Assembly (NCBI RefSeq): GCF_002113125.1
Contig: NZ_NEJP01000005.1
Coordinates: forward strand, 192,450-256,449
Reading direction: 5' to 3'
Source of the DNA: Pseudomonas sp. B20(2017)
Lineage (GTDB): Bacteria; Pseudomonadota; Gammaproteobacteria; Pseudomonadales; Pseudomonadaceae
Length of the DNA: 64,000 nucleotides
Position numbers and translations under genes: made by a program
Part shown: positions 25,466 through 40,863 of the stretch, one piece after another
Numbering within the stretch: the first letter of the stretch is position 1
Layout: the number at the start of each line of letters is the position of its first letter
Notes under the pieces: generated by a model
Told to the model about the DNA's origin: nothing
What the model saw: only the letters and a program-made list of their open reading frames with translations
Databases searched by the model: none

Positions 25466-26662
25466 TCAATCGGCCTGACGACGCAGGAAGGCCGGGATGT
25501 CCAGGTAGTCCAGGTCATCTTGCGGATTCATCTTCGCGGCAGTCGCAGCACCGGCCTGAGCCTGGTTGCGCATGACGGTCGGACGGTCCAGGTCACGGTA
25601 ATTCACCGCTGGCTGCTCCTGACGAGCGGGTGCCGGTTGCTGCACTTGAGCAGCCGCCATCGAGGTGTGAACGGTGTTGTCGATGACCTTCACAGGCTTC
25701 TCGATTTTCGCGCCCAGACCGGTAGCAACCACGGTCACGTGCAGTTCGTCGCGCATGTCCGGATCGATAACGGTACCGACCTTGACCATTGCGTGCTCGG
25801 AAGCGAAGGCTTCGATGATCGAACCCACGTCGGAGTACTCACCCAGGGACAGGTCAGGACCGGCAGTGATATTCACCAGGATGCCGCGTGCGCCTTGCAG
25901 GTTCACGTCTTCCAACAGCGGGTTGCGGATGGCCGCTTCGGTCGCTTCACGTGCACGGTTCGGACCGCTGGCGCAGCCAGTGCCCATCATCGCCATGCCC
26001 ATTTCGCTCATCACGGTACGTACGTCGGCGAAGTCGACGTTGATCATGCCCGGACGCTTGATGATGTCGGAGATACCGCGAACGGCACCGGCCAGTACAT
26101 CGTCAGCCTTGGCGAAAGCCGACAGCAGGCTTGCGTCCTTGCCGAGGATGGTCAGCAGTTTTTCGTTCGGAATGGTGATCAGCGAGTCAACGCTTTCCGA
26201 GAGCATGCGGATGCCTTCGTCGGCGATCTGCATACGCTTGCGGCCTTCGAACGGGAACGGACGGGTCACGACCGCAACGGTCAGGATGCCCATTTCCTTG
26301 GCCACTTCGGCGATGATCGGCGCAGCACCGGTACCCGTACCGCCGCCCATGCCGGTGGTGATGAACACCATGTTGGTGCCGGCCAGCACTTCAGCGATGC
26401 GCTCGCGATCTTCCAGCGCGGCCTGACGGCCGACTTCCGGGTTGGCGCCGGCGCCCAGGCCTTTGGTCACGCCGGTGCCCAGTTGCAGAATGGTGCGCGC
26501 GCCGATGTTTTTCAGCGCTTGAGCATCGGTGTTGGCGCAGATGAATTCCACGCCTTCGATGTTGCTCTTGACCATGTGGTTGACAGCGTTGCCGCCGCCA
26601 CCGCCAACACCGATAACCTTGATTACCGGGCTTGCGGGGATGTTGTCTACGAGTTCGAACAT
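25466..26662 (-). CDS. ftsZ: Cell division GTPase FtsZ
   Basis: 398 residues. The tubulin-like GTPase polymerises into the Z ring at mid-cell. The tubulin signature GGGTGTG (about 107-113) is intact. The C-terminal linker (Gln/Pro/Ala-rich, about 320-380) leads to the conserved tail DYLDIPAFLRRQAD that binds FtsA and ZipA. It follows ftsA by 67 bases, enough room for extra promoters, as is common for ftsZ. Confidence 0.98.
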   Translation of the reverse strand: MFELVDNIPASPVIKVIGVGGGGGNAVNHMVKSNIEGVEFICANTDAQALKNIGARTILQLGTGVTKGLGAGANPEVGRQAALEDRERIAEVLAGTNMVFITTGMGGGTGTGAAPIIAEVAKEMGILTVAVVTRPFPFEGRKRMQIADEGIRMLSESVDSLITIPNEKLLTILGKDASLLSAFAKADDVLAGAVRGISDIIKRPGMINVDFADVRTVMSEMGMAMMGTGCASGPNRAREATEAAIRNPLLEDVNLQGARGILVNITAGPDLSLGEYSDVGSIIEAFASEHAMVKVGTVIDPDMRDELHVTVVATGLGAKIEKPVKVIDNTVHTSMAAAQVQQPAPARQEQPAVNYRDLDRPTVMRNQAQAGAATAAKMNPQDDLDYLDIPAFLRRQAD

Positions 26663-26729
26663 TTTCCCTCTCCTTACATTCTCTAGTTTTTTCGCCTACT
26701 GCTGTTTGTTGCGGTGCTGCGGTAAAGCT

Positions 26730-27989
26730 TTAGAAGTTGCCTTGAACCCACTTCTTCAAACGGTCCAGCAACGGCGCCTGCGGCTCATCGTTGCTGTAGC
26801 TGTCGCGGCTGCCGATGCCCGAGAACGAGATCCCGTCGGACTGCTTCTGCAGGCCGTACATCAACAAGCCGACGCCAGTGGAATAAATCGGGTTGCGTAC
26901 CACGTCATCCAGACCTTTCACGCCATGCGGCACGCCCAGGCGGACCGGCATGTGGAAGATTTCTTCGGCCAGTTCAGTGGCGCCTTCCATCTTCGAAGTA
27001 CCGCCGGTCAGCACGATGCCGGCCGGGATCAGGTCTTCGTAGCCGCTGCGACGCAGCTCGGCCTGGATCAGGGTGAACAGTTCGTCGTAACGCGGCTCGA
27101 CCACTTCGGCCAGGGCCTGACGAGACAGTTCGCGCGGTGGACGGTCGCCGACGCTCGGCACCTTGATGGTTTCGCCGGCACCGGCCAGTTTGGCCAGGGC
27201 GCAGGCGTAGCGGATCTTGATCTCTTCGGCGTATTGGGTCGGGGTGCGCAACGCCATGGCGATGTCGTTGGTCACCTGATCGCCCGCGATCGGGATCACG
27301 GCCGTGTGGCGGATCGCGCCTTCGGTGAAGATCGCGATGTCGGTGGTGCCGCCGCCGATGTCGACCAGGCACACGCCCAGCTCTTTCTCGTCGTCGGTCA
27401 GAACCGAGTAGGCCGAGGCCAGTTGCTCAAGAATGATGTCATCGATTTCCAGACCGCAGCGACGCACGCATTTTTCAATGTTCTGTGCGGCGTTGACGGC
27501 GCAGGTGACCACGTGAACCTTGGCTTCCAGACGCACGCCGGACATGCCCAGCGGCTCGCGCACGCCTTCCTGGTTATCGATCACGTAGTCCTGCGGCAGG
27601 GTGTGCAGCACACGCTGGTCGGCAGGGATCGCTACGGCCTGGGCGGCGTCGAGTACGCGCTCCAGATCCGCCGAGCTGACTTCGCGATCACGGATCGCGA
27701 CGATGCCGTGGGAGTTCAGGCTGCGAATGTGATTGCCGGCCACGCCGACGAACGCCGAGTGAATGCGGCAGCCCGCCATCAGTTGGGCTTCCTCGATCGC
27801 GCGCTGGATCGACTGCACGGTGGACTCGATGTTGACCACCACGCCTTTTTTCAGGCCGCGGGACGGATGAGTGCCGATCCCGACGATATCGAGCGTGCCG
27901 TCGTCCGCAACCTCGCCGACCAGCGCCACCACTTTGGAGGTGCCGATATCGAGACCGACGATCATTTTGCCGCTTTGCACGTTTGCCAT
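26730..27989 (-). CDS. ftsA: Cell division protein FtsA
   Basis: 419 residues. An actin-like ATPase that ties FtsZ filaments to the membrane. The phosphate-1 motif GLDIGTSKVV is at the start, a phosphate-2 region DIGGGTTDIAIF at about 205, and an adenosine motif VLTGGTSKMEG at about 335. The C-terminus ends in the amphipathic membrane helix LDRLKKWVQGNF. It follows ftsQ by 15 bases in the dcw cluster. Confidence 0.98.
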   Translation of the reverse strand: MANVQSGKMIVGLDIGTSKVVALVGEVADDGTLDIVGIGTHPSRGLKKGVVVNIESTVQSIQRAIEEAQLMAGCRIHSAFVGVAGNHIRSLNSHGIVAIRDREVSSADLERVLDAAQAVAIPADQRVLHTLPQDYVIDNQEGVREPLGMSGVRLEAKVHVVTCAVNAAQNIEKCVRRCGLEIDDIILEQLASAYSVLTDDEKELGVCLVDIGGGTTDIAIFTEGAIRHTAVIPIAGDQVTNDIAMALRTPTQYAEEIKIRYACALAKLAGAGETIKVPSVGDRPPRELSRQALAEVVEPRYDELFTLIQAELRRSGYEDLIPAGIVLTGGTSKMEGATELAEEIFHMPVRLGVPHGVKGLDDVVRNPIYSTGVGLLMYGLQKQSDGISFSGIGSRDSYSNDEPQAPLLDRLKKWVQGNF

Positions 27990-28004
27990 GGGTCCTGCCT
28001 CTTC

Positions 28005-28871
28005 TTAATTCTTTGCGACAGCGGGTTGGGCTGTCGTCGGCGCTACTGGTTCCCGCCAGCCAACAGCGAGGCCGTTGGCATAGCGCAGATCGATGCGCGC
28101 AATGTTCGTAATCTGTTCTTTGAGCGTCTTGTCATAGATGGCAATGAAGCGGCGCATCTTTTCCACCAGGTTGCCGCGTCCCAGCAGCAGCTCGATGCCG
28201 GGACCGGAACTGCCGGCACCGGTGGTCAGGAACCAGCTGCCACGTTCACGCAGCTCAAGCCGCGCAATCGAGAAGCCCAATGGCCGGAGCATCTGGCTCA
28301 GCACCTGGTATTGCTGCATCACTTGCTGCTGGGCCCGCTGCGGACCGAACAGCTGCGGCAGGTGTTCGTAGTTCGCCAGTTCCTTGGGCGTGAACGCCTG
28401 GCCCTGGTTGTTGAGCAATGACTCGTCGCCCCAGCGGGCCACCGGCAGTTGCTCTTCGAGGCGGATCACCACCTGATCCGGCCACACCCGACGAACTTCG
28501 GCGTGGGCGATCCACGGCATCTGCTCAAGCTCCGTGCGCATGCTCGCCAGGTCGATGGTGAAGAAGCTCGACGCCACGTAGGGGGCGATCCGCTGCTGCA
28601 CCGCTTGCTGGCTGATGTAACTGAGGTCGCCCTGCACCGCGATCTTGGTGATCGGCCGGTCGGCGTACGGCAGCAAACGCTGCGCGCCTTCGTAAGTGCC
28701 GAACCCCAGGGCCACCAGCAGCACCGGCCAGAACAGACTTTTCAAAAAGCCGAAGTTGGCTTTTGGCAGGCGCGCGGACATCGGCTCTTTGGCCACCATT
28801 CGGCTGGCACCCCGCGGCACCGGCTTGCGGCCGGGTGCGGGTGGCTGATGTCTGAGCTGTGCGCCTTGCAT
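28005..28871 (-). CDS. ftsQ: Cell division protein FtsQ
   Basis: 288 residues from the ATG at 28871 (MQGAQLRHQ), with GAGG upstream; the frame stays open into ddlB but the usual arrangement favours this start, 4 bases after the ddlB stop. A basic, Pro-rich cytoplasmic tail, one membrane helix (about 45-65), then the POTRA domain (about 70-140, [17 protein letters not shown]) and the beta domain. FtsQ recruits FtsL and FtsB to the divisome. Confidence 0.95.
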   Translation of the reverse strand: MQGAQLRHQPPAPGRKPVPRGASRMVAKEPMSARLPKANFGFLKSLFWPVLLVALGFGTYEGAQRLLPYADRPITKIAVQGDLSYISQQAVQQRIAPYVASSFFTIDLASMRTELEQMPWIAHAEVRRVWPDQVVIRLEEQLPVARWGDESLLNNQGQAFTPKELANYEHLPQLFGPQRAQQQVMQQYQVLSQMLRPLGFSIARLELRERGSWFLTTGAGSSGPGIELLLGRGNLVEKMRRFIAIYDKTLKEQITNIARIDLRYANGLAVGWREPVAPTTAQPAVAKN

Positions 28872-28875
28872 GGTC

Positions 28876-31299
<2,424 letters not shown>

Positions 31300-31307
<8 letters not shown>

Positions 31308-32370
31308 GGGCCACCTCCAGACAGGTATCGACCACGCTACGGGTGGCTTCGGGTTTCGCCAGTCGGCGGGCCGCTTGGGCCATTTGTTCGAGTCGTTGCG
31401 GTTGCATCAAGACCTCTGTCAGGCGCGCGGCAAGGTCCGCGGCACCAGTCGTTCTTTGCGGCATCAGGAAGGCAGCGCCTTCGCGGGCCAAATAATCGGC
31501 GTTGCGGGTCTGGTGATCGTCGATCGCGTGGGGCAAGGGCACCAGCATCGAGGGCAGACCGGCGGCGGCCAGTTCGCTGATGGTCAATGCGCCGGCGCGG
31601 CACACCACCAGGTCAGCCCAGCCATAGGCCTGGGCCATGTCTTTTATGAACGGCTGCACCTGCGCATCCACGCCGGCGGCGCGGTAGCGCTCTGCAGTCA
31701 CTTCCTCGTGGTTTCTGCCAGCCTGATGGAACACTTCCGGACGCAAGTCGGCAGCGACTTGTGCCAGGGCTTCAGGCAGCAACTTGTTCAACGGCTCTGC
31801 GCCCAGGCTTCCGCCCAGGATCAGCAAACGCGCCTTGCGTCCGGCCAGGGCCGGGCGCGGTGTTTCGAGGAACAGCTCGCTGCGCACCGGGTTACCGGTG
31901 GTACGGCGGCTGTCCGACAGGGTAAAGGTGTCAGGGAAGGCTTCACACACCCGGGCGGCGAACGGCACCAGCAACCGATTGGCGGTGCCGGCCACGGCGT
32001 TCTGCTCATGAACGATCACCGGCACGCCGGCCAGTTTGGCGGCGATACCGCCGGGGCCGGTCACATAGCCGCCGAATCCGACCACGCACACCGGACGCAA
32101 CCGGCGAATGATCGCCCGCGCCTGCCACACCGATTTCAGCAACATGAACGGTGCCTTGAGCAACGACAGCTTGCCCTTCCCGCGCAGGCCAGTGGCGTTG
32201 ATGCGGTGCAATTCAAGACCTGCCGCCGGCACCAGATCGTTCTCGATCCCGCGCGGCGTGCCGAGCCAGTGCACGGTGTAGCCGCGCGCCTGGAATTCAC
32301 GGGCACAGGCCAGCGCCGGGAACACGTGCCCGCCGGTGCCGCCGGCCATGATCAATACGTTAGCGCCCAT
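31300..32370 (-). CDS. murG: UDP-GlcNAc:lipid I N-acetylglucosamine transferase
   Basis: 356 residues from the ATG at 32370 (MGANVLIM). A GT-B glycosyltransferase that makes lipid II on the inner face of the membrane. The G-loops [12 protein letters not shown] (about 10-21) and [12 protein letters not shown] (about 95), and the donor-site region with [16 protein letters not shown], are clear. It overlaps ftsW by 11 bases. Confidence 0.97.
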
Positions 32371-33577
32371 GGTTCGGCTCCTCGGCGAAGTCGCTCTCAT
32401 GGAATTCCATCTCTTCACTGCCCAGGTGGGTCCGGCTCTCCCACTCGATCCTCAGCAACAGGCCAAGGCAGGCGCAGCAGATCACCAGGGAACTGCCGCC
32501 ATAGCTGAGGAACGGCAAGGTCAGGCCCTTGGTCGGCAGCAGGCCGACGTTCACGCCGATGTTGATCAGGAACTGGCCGATCCACAGGAACGACAGCCCG
32601 TAGGCAACATAAGCGGCAAAAAACTGTTTGGCTTTCTCGGCCCACAGACCGATGTACATCCCGCGAATACACACGAACACGAACAGCGCCACGGTGCACA
32701 GCGAGCCCACGGCGCCAAGCTCTTCGGCCAGAACCGAGAACACGAAGTCGGTGTGCGCTTCCGGCAGGTAGAACTGCTTCTGCACGCTGTTGCCCAGGCC
32801 AACGCCCAGCCATTCACCGCGACCGAACGCGATCAAGGCTTGCGACAACTGATAACCGGCACCGAACTGGTCGGCCCACGGGTCGGCGAAGTTGGTCAGA
32901 CGCGCCATCCGGTACGGTTGCATCTGAATCAGCAACACCACCGCTCCGACGGCCAGCACCACCATCAGCGAGAACCGGAACAGCCCGACCCCGCCGAGGA
33001 ACAGCATCGCCGCCGCAGCGCCCATCATCACGACGGTGGCACCGAAGTCTGGCTCCATCAGCAACAGGCCCGCCATCGGCAGCAGCACGATGAACGGCTT
33101 GAAGAAGCCCATCCAGCTCTCGCGCACTTCTTTCTGGCGACGCACCAGGTAACCGGCGAGGTAGATCACCACGAACACCTTGGCGATCTCGGACGGCTGG
33201 ACGTTAAAGAAGCTGAAGCCGATCCAGCGCATCGAACCGTTCACCTCACGTCCGATACCCGGGATGATCACCATCACCAGTAATCCGAACGCGCCGATCA
33301 GCATCATCCAGCCCAGTCGTTGCCAGGTGGCAATCGGGATCATCATCGTGACGATGCACGCACCCAGGCCCAGCACCACGTAGATCAGGTGACGGGTCAT
33401 GTAATACAGAGCACTACCCGACTGCGCCGCGCCGACTTCAGTCGATGCCGAAGCGATCATGATCAGGCCCAGACCGAGCAGCGCCAGGCAACCGGCGAGC
33501 ATCGGGAAGTCGAGGTCGATCCCGCGTCCGGTGATCAGCGGCGACGGGTATGGCTTGATGATGTTTCTCAAGCTCAT
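32360..33577 (-). CDS. ftsW: Septal peptidoglycan glycosyltransferase FtsW
   Basis: 405 residues with about ten membrane helices. A SEDS-family polymerase that works with FtsI (also in this cluster) to build septal peptidoglycan. The region after PMAGLLLMEPDFGATVV holds the conserved acidic loop, and GLPTKGLTLPFLSYGGSSL-type sequence near the C-terminus is the SEDS signature. It overlaps murD by 4 bases. Confidence 0.97.
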   Translation of the reverse strand: MSLRNIIKPYPSPLITGRGIDLDFPMLAGCLALLGLGLIMIASASTEVGAAQSGSALYYMTRHLIYVVLGLGACIVTMMIPIATWQRLGWMMLIGAFGLLVMVIIPGIGREVNGSMRWIGFSFFNVQPSEIAKVFVVIYLAGYLVRRQKEVRESWMGFFKPFIVLLPMAGLLLMEPDFGATVVMMGAAAAMLFLGGVGLFRFSLMVVLAVGAVVLLIQMQPYRMARLTNFADPWADQFGAGYQLSQALIAFGRGEWLGVGLGNSVQKQFYLPEAHTDFVFSVLAEELGAVGSLCTVALFVFVCIRGMYIGLWAEKAKQFFAAYVAYGLSFLWIGQFLINIGVNVGLLPTKGLTLPFLSYGGSSLVICCACLGLLLRIEWESRTHLGSEEMEFHESDFAEEPNHGR

Positions 33578-34920
33578 GCCAGGTCCTCCACGGCGCGGAC
33601 GAACTGGTGACCACGGTCTTCGTAGTTCTTGAACATGTCGAAACTGGCGCAGGCCGGTGACAGCAGCACGACGTCACCCGGCTGGGCGGCGGCGCGGCAT
33701 TGGGCGACCGCGTCGACCAGCGTGGTCGCGCGAATCAGCGGCACGGCATCGCCGATCGCTTCGCCGATCTTGTCGGAGTCGCGGCCCATCAGGATCACGG
33801 CGCGGCAATGGGTTGCCACCGGATCGCGCAGGTCCTTGAATTCGGCACCCTTGCCGTCGCCACCGGCGATCAGCACGACCTTGCCGTCGATGTCCGCCCC
33901 CAGACCTTCGATGGCAGCCAGTGCGGCGCCGACGTTGGTGGCTTTGGAATCGTTGTAGTAACCGACGCCGTCCAGATCACGCACCCACTGGCAACGGTGT
34001 TCGAGACCGGCGAAGGTGCGCAGCGCTGCCAGCATGGCGTCGAACGGCAGCCCGACCGCGTGGCCGAGCGCCAGCGCCGCCAGGGCGTTGGACTGGTTGT
34101 GGGCGCCGCGAATCTTCAGTTCGCGCACCGGCATCAGGTTCTGGAATTCGAAGGCCAGGTATTTCTCGCCATTCTCTTCGCGCAGGCCGAATGCCTTGAA
34201 ATCGGGTTTGGTCAGGCCGAAGGTCCAGCACGGCTGGCCCTCGCCCATCAGCGGACGGGTCAACGCATCCTGACGGTTGACCACGAACTGCTTCGCGCCA
34301 CGGAAGATCCGGTGCTTGGCCAGGTGATAGGCCGGCAGACCGCTGTAGCGGTCCATGTGGTCTTCGCTGATGTTGAGCACGGTCGCCACTTCGGCGTTGA
34401 GCTGGTCGGTGGTTTCCAGCTGGAAGCTCGACAGCTCCATCACGTACAGCTCGACGTCATCGCTGAGCAGATCCAGCGCCGGCGTACCGAGGTTGCCGCC
34501 CACGGCCACGCGTTTGCCGGCCGCAGCCGCCATCTCGCCGACCAGGGTGGTGACGGTGCTTTTTGCGTTGGAACCGCTGATGGCCACGATCGGCGCCTTC
34601 GCGTTACGCGCGAACAGCTCGATGTCGCCGGACAGCTTCACGCCACGGGCCGCGGCGGCTTGCAGGGCCGGGGTCGCCAGCGCCAGGCCGGGGCTCACGT
34701 AGAGCTCGTCGGCACGGCACAGGAACTCGACGTCCAGCTCGCCACAACGCACTTCCACGTGCGGATAGTCACGCTGGAGCGTGGCCAGTTCCGGTGGATT
34801 TTCCCGCGTGTCGGCCACGGCAAACGCCACGCCCCGGTTCGCCAGGAAGCGAACCAGGGACATGCCGCTCTTGCCGAGGCCGACAACGATGCGGAAGTGG
34901 TCAGAAGCGATCAGAGACAC
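33574..34920 (-). CDS. murD: UDP-N-acetylmuramoylalanine--D-glutamate ligase
   Basis: 448 residues, a cytoplasmic Mur ligase adding D-Glu. The N-terminal fold VVGLGKSGMSLVRFL, the P-loop GSNAKSTV (about 115; the usual Gly-Lys of other Mur ligases reads Ala-Lys here, normal for MurD of pseudomonads as far as I recall), and the C-terminal domain SPACASFDMFKNYEDRG are present. It lies 5 bases after mraY. Confidence 0.97.
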   Translation of the reverse strand: MSLIASDHFRIVVGLGKSGMSLVRFLANRGVAFAVADTRENPPELATLQRDYPHVEVRCGELDVEFLCRADELYVSPGLALATPALQAAAARGVKLSGDIELFARNAKAPIVAISGSNAKSTVTTLVGEMAAAAGKRVAVGGNLGTPALDLLSDDVELYVMELSSFQLETTDQLNAEVATVLNISEDHMDRYSGLPAYHLAKHRIFRGAKQFVVNRQDALTRPLMGEGQPCWTFGLTKPDFKAFGLREENGEKYLAFEFQNLMPVRELKIRGAHNQSNALAALALGHAVGLPFDAMLAALRTFAGLEHRCQWVRDLDGVGYYNDSKATNVGAALAAIEGLGADIDGKVVLIAGGDGKGAEFKDLRDPVATHCRAVILMGRDSDKIGEAIGDAVPLIRATTLVDAVAQCRAAAQPGDVVLLSPACASFDMFKNYEDRGHQFVRAVEDLA

Positions 34921-34925
34921 TCGTT

Positions 34926-36008
34926 CTACCTCAGCTTCAGGGTGGCAAGGCCGATCAGCACGAGAATCACGGTGATGATCCAGAAACGGACGATCACGCG
35001 CGGCTCGGGCCAGCCCTTGAGTTCAAAGTGGTGGTGAATCGGTGCCATGCGGAACACACGGCGACCGGTCAGCTTAAAGGACGCAACCTGAATGACGACT
35101 GACAGGGTTTCCATCACGAACACGCCGCCCATGATGAACAGGACGATTTCCTGACGGACGATTACCGCGATGGTGCCCAGGGCCGCACCCAGCGCCAGTG
35201 CGCCGACGTCACCCATGAAGACTTGCGCCGGGTAGGTGTTGAACCACAGGAAGCCCAGGCCGGCACCGATCAAGGCGCCGCAGAACACGATCAGCTCGCC
35301 TGCGCCCGGTACGTAAGGGATCAGCAGGTATTCAGCGAACTTCACGTTACCCGACAGGTAGCAGAAGATGCCCAGGCCACCGCCGACCATCACCGTCGGC
35401 ATGATCGCCAGACCGTCGAGGCCGTCGGTGAGGTTGACCGCGTTGCTCGAACCGACGATCACGAAGTACGTCAGCACGATGAAGCCGGCGCCCAGCGGAA
35501 TGCTGTAGTCCTTGAGCATCGGCAGGATCAAGGTGGTTTCCACCGGAGTGCTTGCAGTCATATAAAGGAAGATTGCCGCACCGAGGCCGAACACCGACTG
35601 CCAGAAATATTTCCAGCGGCTTGGCAGGCCACGGGAGTTCTTCTCGATCACCTTGCGGTAGTCATCGACCCAGCCGATGGCGCCGAACAGCAGGGTCACC
35701 AGCAGCACGACCCACACGTAGCGGTTGCTCAGGTCAGCCCACAGCAAAGTGCTGACACCGATCGAAGACAGAATCAGCGCGCCGCCCATGGTCGGCGTAC
35801 CGGATTTGGACAGGTGCGATTGCGGGCCGTCGTTACGAACGGACTGACCGATCTGACGGTTCTGCAGGGTGCGGATCATCCACGGGCCGTAGCACAGCGA
35901 CAAGACCAGCGCGGTCAGCACACCGAGAATCCCGCGCAGGGTCAGGTACTGGAAGACCGCGAAGCCTTTGTAGAACTGTTGCAGATACTCCGCTAGCAGC
36001 AGCAGCAT
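34926..36008 (-). CDS. mraY: Phospho-N-acetylmuramoyl-pentapeptide transferase
   Basis: 360 residues from the ATG at 36008 (MLLLLAEYL), which shares a base with the murF stop (TAATG). An integral membrane enzyme that makes lipid I from UDP-MurNAc-pentapeptide and undecaprenyl phosphate. Conserved cytoplasmic motifs seen are [21 protein letters not shown] and the His-rich [15 protein letters not shown] near the C-terminus. Confidence 0.98.
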   Translation of the reverse strand: MLLLLAEYLQQFYKGFAVFQYLTLRGILGVLTALVLSLCYGPWMIRTLQNRQIGQSVRNDGPQSHLSKSGTPTMGGALILSSIGVSTLLWADLSNRYVWVVLLVTLLFGAIGWVDDYRKVIEKNSRGLPSRWKYFWQSVFGLGAAIFLYMTASTPVETTLILPMLKDYSIPLGAGFIVLTYFVIVGSSNAVNLTDGLDGLAIMPTVMVGGGLGIFCYLSGNVKFAEYLLIPYVPGAGELIVFCGALIGAGLGFLWFNTYPAQVFMGDVGALALGAALGTIAVIVRQEIVLFIMGGVFVMETLSVVIQVASFKLTGRRVFRMAPIHHHFELKGWPEPRVIVRFWIITVILVLIGLATLKLR

Positions 36009-37375
36009 TAATGTTTCTCCAGACTGGACCCGCACAGGGCCGCAACGATGTTTTCCATCGCTGCGCTGCGCGAACCCTTGATCAAAATGGTGGTGTTTGT
36101 GTCCTGCTCGGCGCCGAGGGCCTGGATCAGTTCGGCTTGGGTGCCGAAGTGATGCGCCTCGTTACCGAATGCGTTCACAGCGTGGACCATGTTCGGCCCG
36201 ACGGCGTAAAGCGCGGAAACCTTGCCCCGGGCGTATTCGCCCACGTCGCGGTGCCCCTGCTCCGCCCAGTCGCCCAACTCGCCGATATCCCCGAGCACCA
36301 GGACGGTGCGACCGGAAAAGCCGGCGAGTATATCAATGGCCGCGCACATAGAGGTGGGGTTCGCGTTGTAAGTGTCATCGATCACGCGCATGCCGTTTTT
36401 CGCCAGTTGCGCGACGGTGCGCCCCTTGACCGGTTGTACCGCGCCAAGCCCGGTGGCGATGCCGAACAGCGACACGCCCAAAACGTGCGCGGCAGCGGCG
36501 GCGGCCATGGCGTTGGCGACGTTGTGGGTGCCGAGCAGATTCAGTTGAACCCGCTCCACACCTTCAGGACTGTGCAGGTTGAACGCCGGGCAGCCACGGG
36601 CATCGGTGGCCAGGTCGCTGGCGTAAAAATCCGCCTGAGTGTTGCTCAGGGCAAACGTCAGCACCTTGCGGGCGCCGGCGCGGGTCTTCCAGATGCCAAA
36701 CGCCTTGTCATCGAGGTTCAGCACCGCGACGCCGTCGGCCGCGAGCCCTTCAATGATTTCGCCCTTGGCTTCGACGATTTTCTCCGGCCCGCCGAACTCA
36801 CCAACGTGGGCGGTCCCGGCGTTGTTGAGGATCGCCACATGCGGCTTGGTCAGCCCGACGGTGTAGGCGATTTCACCCAGGCGCGAGGCGCCCAGTTCGA
36901 TCACCGCCGCGCTGTGTTCCGGGGCGAGTTCGAGCAGGGTCAGCGGTACGCCGAGGTCGTTGTTCAGGTTGCCACGGGTCGCGTGTACCGAACCGCGCGT
37001 GCGCAGGATGCTCGCGAGCATTTCCTTGACTGTGGTCTTGCCACTGGAACCGGTAACGGCGGCGACCGGCTTGGTGAAGGCGGCACGGTTCAGCGCACCC
37101 AATTGGCCGAGCGCCTGGCGGGTGTCCTTGACCAGCAATTGCGGCAGCGTGCTGTCGGCGACTTCGCGCTCGACCAATGCAGCAACGGCGCCTTTGGCGG
37201 CGACTTCATTCAAATAGTCATGACCGTCGAAACGCGGGCCGGTCAGGGCGATAAACAGTTGGCCGGCCTTGATCGCGCGGCTGTCGATGCTCACGCCGTC
37301 AAAACTGGCGTCGGCACTGATCAGACGGGCATCGAGCGCGTTGGTCAATTCGCTGAGTTTCAGGGCCTTAAGCAT
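36008..37375 (-). CDS. murF: UDP-MurNAc-tripeptide--D-Ala-D-Ala ligase
   Basis: 455 residues. It adds the D-Ala-D-Ala made by Ddl to complete the pentapeptide. The P-loop [11 protein letters not shown] (about 112), the central [12 protein letters not shown] and the C-terminal [11 protein letters not shown] motif are typical of MurF. It overlaps murE by 8 bases. Confidence 0.98.
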   Translation of the reverse strand: MLKALKLSELTNALDARLISADASFDGVSIDSRAIKAGQLFIALTGPRFDGHDYLNEVAAKGAVAALVEREVADSTLPQLLVKDTRQALGQLGALNRAAFTKPVAAVTGSSGKTTVKEMLASILRTRGSVHATRGNLNNDLGVPLTLLELAPEHSAAVIELGASRLGEIAYTVGLTKPHVAILNNAGTAHVGEFGGPEKIVEAKGEIIEGLAADGVAVLNLDDKAFGIWKTRAGARKVLTFALSNTQADFYASDLATDARGCPAFNLHSPEGVERVQLNLLGTHNVANAMAAAAAAHVLGVSLFGIATGLGAVQPVKGRTVAQLAKNGMRVIDDTYNANPTSMCAAIDILAGFSGRTVLVLGDIGELGDWAEQGHRDVGEYARGKVSALYAVGPNMVHAVNAFGNEAHHFGTQAELIQALGAEQDTNTTILIKGSRSAAMENIVAALCGSSLEKH

Positions 37376-38830
37376 GGGCCACCTCCCACGCGGTCAAGGC
37401 GTGATCGGCCTCGACCAGATCCGAGAATGCATGGCGTTCGCCGTTGATTTCCTGATAGTCCTCGTGACCTTTGCCGGCCAGAACGATCACGTCATCCGCC
37501 GACGCGCCGGCAATCAGTTGCGCGATGGCCTGGCCGCGACCGGCCACGAACGTCACCTTGTCCACAGCCGTGAAACCGGCGCGGATGTCATCAAAAATGA
37601 CGGCTGGATCTTCGGTACGCGGATTGTCATCGGTCACCAGCACGCGGTCGGCCAGACGCTCGACCACTTCGGCCATCAGCGGACGCTTGCCGCGATCGCG
37701 ATCACCGCCGCAGCCGAACAGGCACAGCAATTGACCTTTGACGTGCGGACGCAATGCGGTCAGAACTTTTTCCAGGGCATCCGGCGTGTGGGCGTAATCG
37801 ACCACTACCAGCGGCTGGGTGCCGCCGCCGAGACGCTGCATGCGTCCGGCCGGACCTTCGAGTTTCGGCAACACCTTGAGGATTTCGTCGAGCGCGTAGT
37901 CGAGACCGAGCAGCGCACCGACGGCGGCCAGCACGTTGCTCAGGTTGAAACGACCGAGCAGCGTGCTGCGCAGATGGTGCTCGCCCTGCGGCGTGACCAG
38001 CGTGGCGCGCACGCCATGATCGTCGAACTGCGCTTCGCGGACATACAGATAGGCGCTGCTGTCGAGCAGGCTGTAAGTGATCAAACGCGACTCACGTTTT
38101 TCAGCGGCCAGTTGCCGGCCGAAATCGTCGTCGAGGTTGACCACGCGGCACTTCAGGTCATTCCAGGCAAACAGCCGGGCTTTGGCCTCGGCGTAAGCTT
38201 CCATGGTGCCGTGGTAATCCAGGTGATCGCGGGACAGGTTGGTCATCACCGCCACATCGAATGCCAGCGCGGTAACCCGGCCCTGATCCAGACCGTGGGA
38301 CGAGACTTCCATGGCCACGGCTTTGGCGCCGGCCTTTTTCAGGTCGCCCAGGGTCGCTTGCATGGCAATCGGATTCGGCGTGGTGTGCAGGCCGCTTTGC
38401 AGCGCGCCATGGAAACCGGAGCCGAGGGTGCCGACGATGCCGCAATGCTGACCGAGCAGATCCAGCGCCTGCGCTACCAGTTGGGTCACGCTGGTCTTGC
38501 CGTTGGTGCCGGTCACGCCGATCAGGTTCAGGTGATGACTTGGCTCGCCGTAAAAACGCCCGGCGATGTCCGACAGCTGCGCCGCCAGGCCCTTGACCGG
38601 AATCAGCGGCACTTCGGTGATCGGCAGCACGGTGGCGCCTTCCACTTCATAGGCCACGGCAGCAGCCCCTCGCTGCAAGGCGTCGGCAATGTGCGCACGC
38701 CCGTCGAACTTGCCGCCGGGCACGGCGAGGAACAGGTCACCCGCGCGTACGTTGCGACTGTCGAGCGCCAGTTCACGGATCAACAGATCGTGGCCGGCGT
38801 GGGGGAAAATCTTGTTCAGACTCAGAGACA

Positions 38831-38831
<1 letters not shown>
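37368..38831 (-). CDS. murE: UDP-MurNAc-dipeptide--meso-diaminopimelate ligase
   Basis: 487 residues. The P-loop GTNGKTSVTQL (about 108) is intact and the substrate motif DNPRTEDP (about 405) is the form that selects meso-diaminopimelate rather than lysine. The stop overlaps the murF start; the start touches the ftsI stop. Confidence 0.98.
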
Positions 38832-40859
<2,028 letters not shown>

Positions 40860-40863
<4 letters not shown>
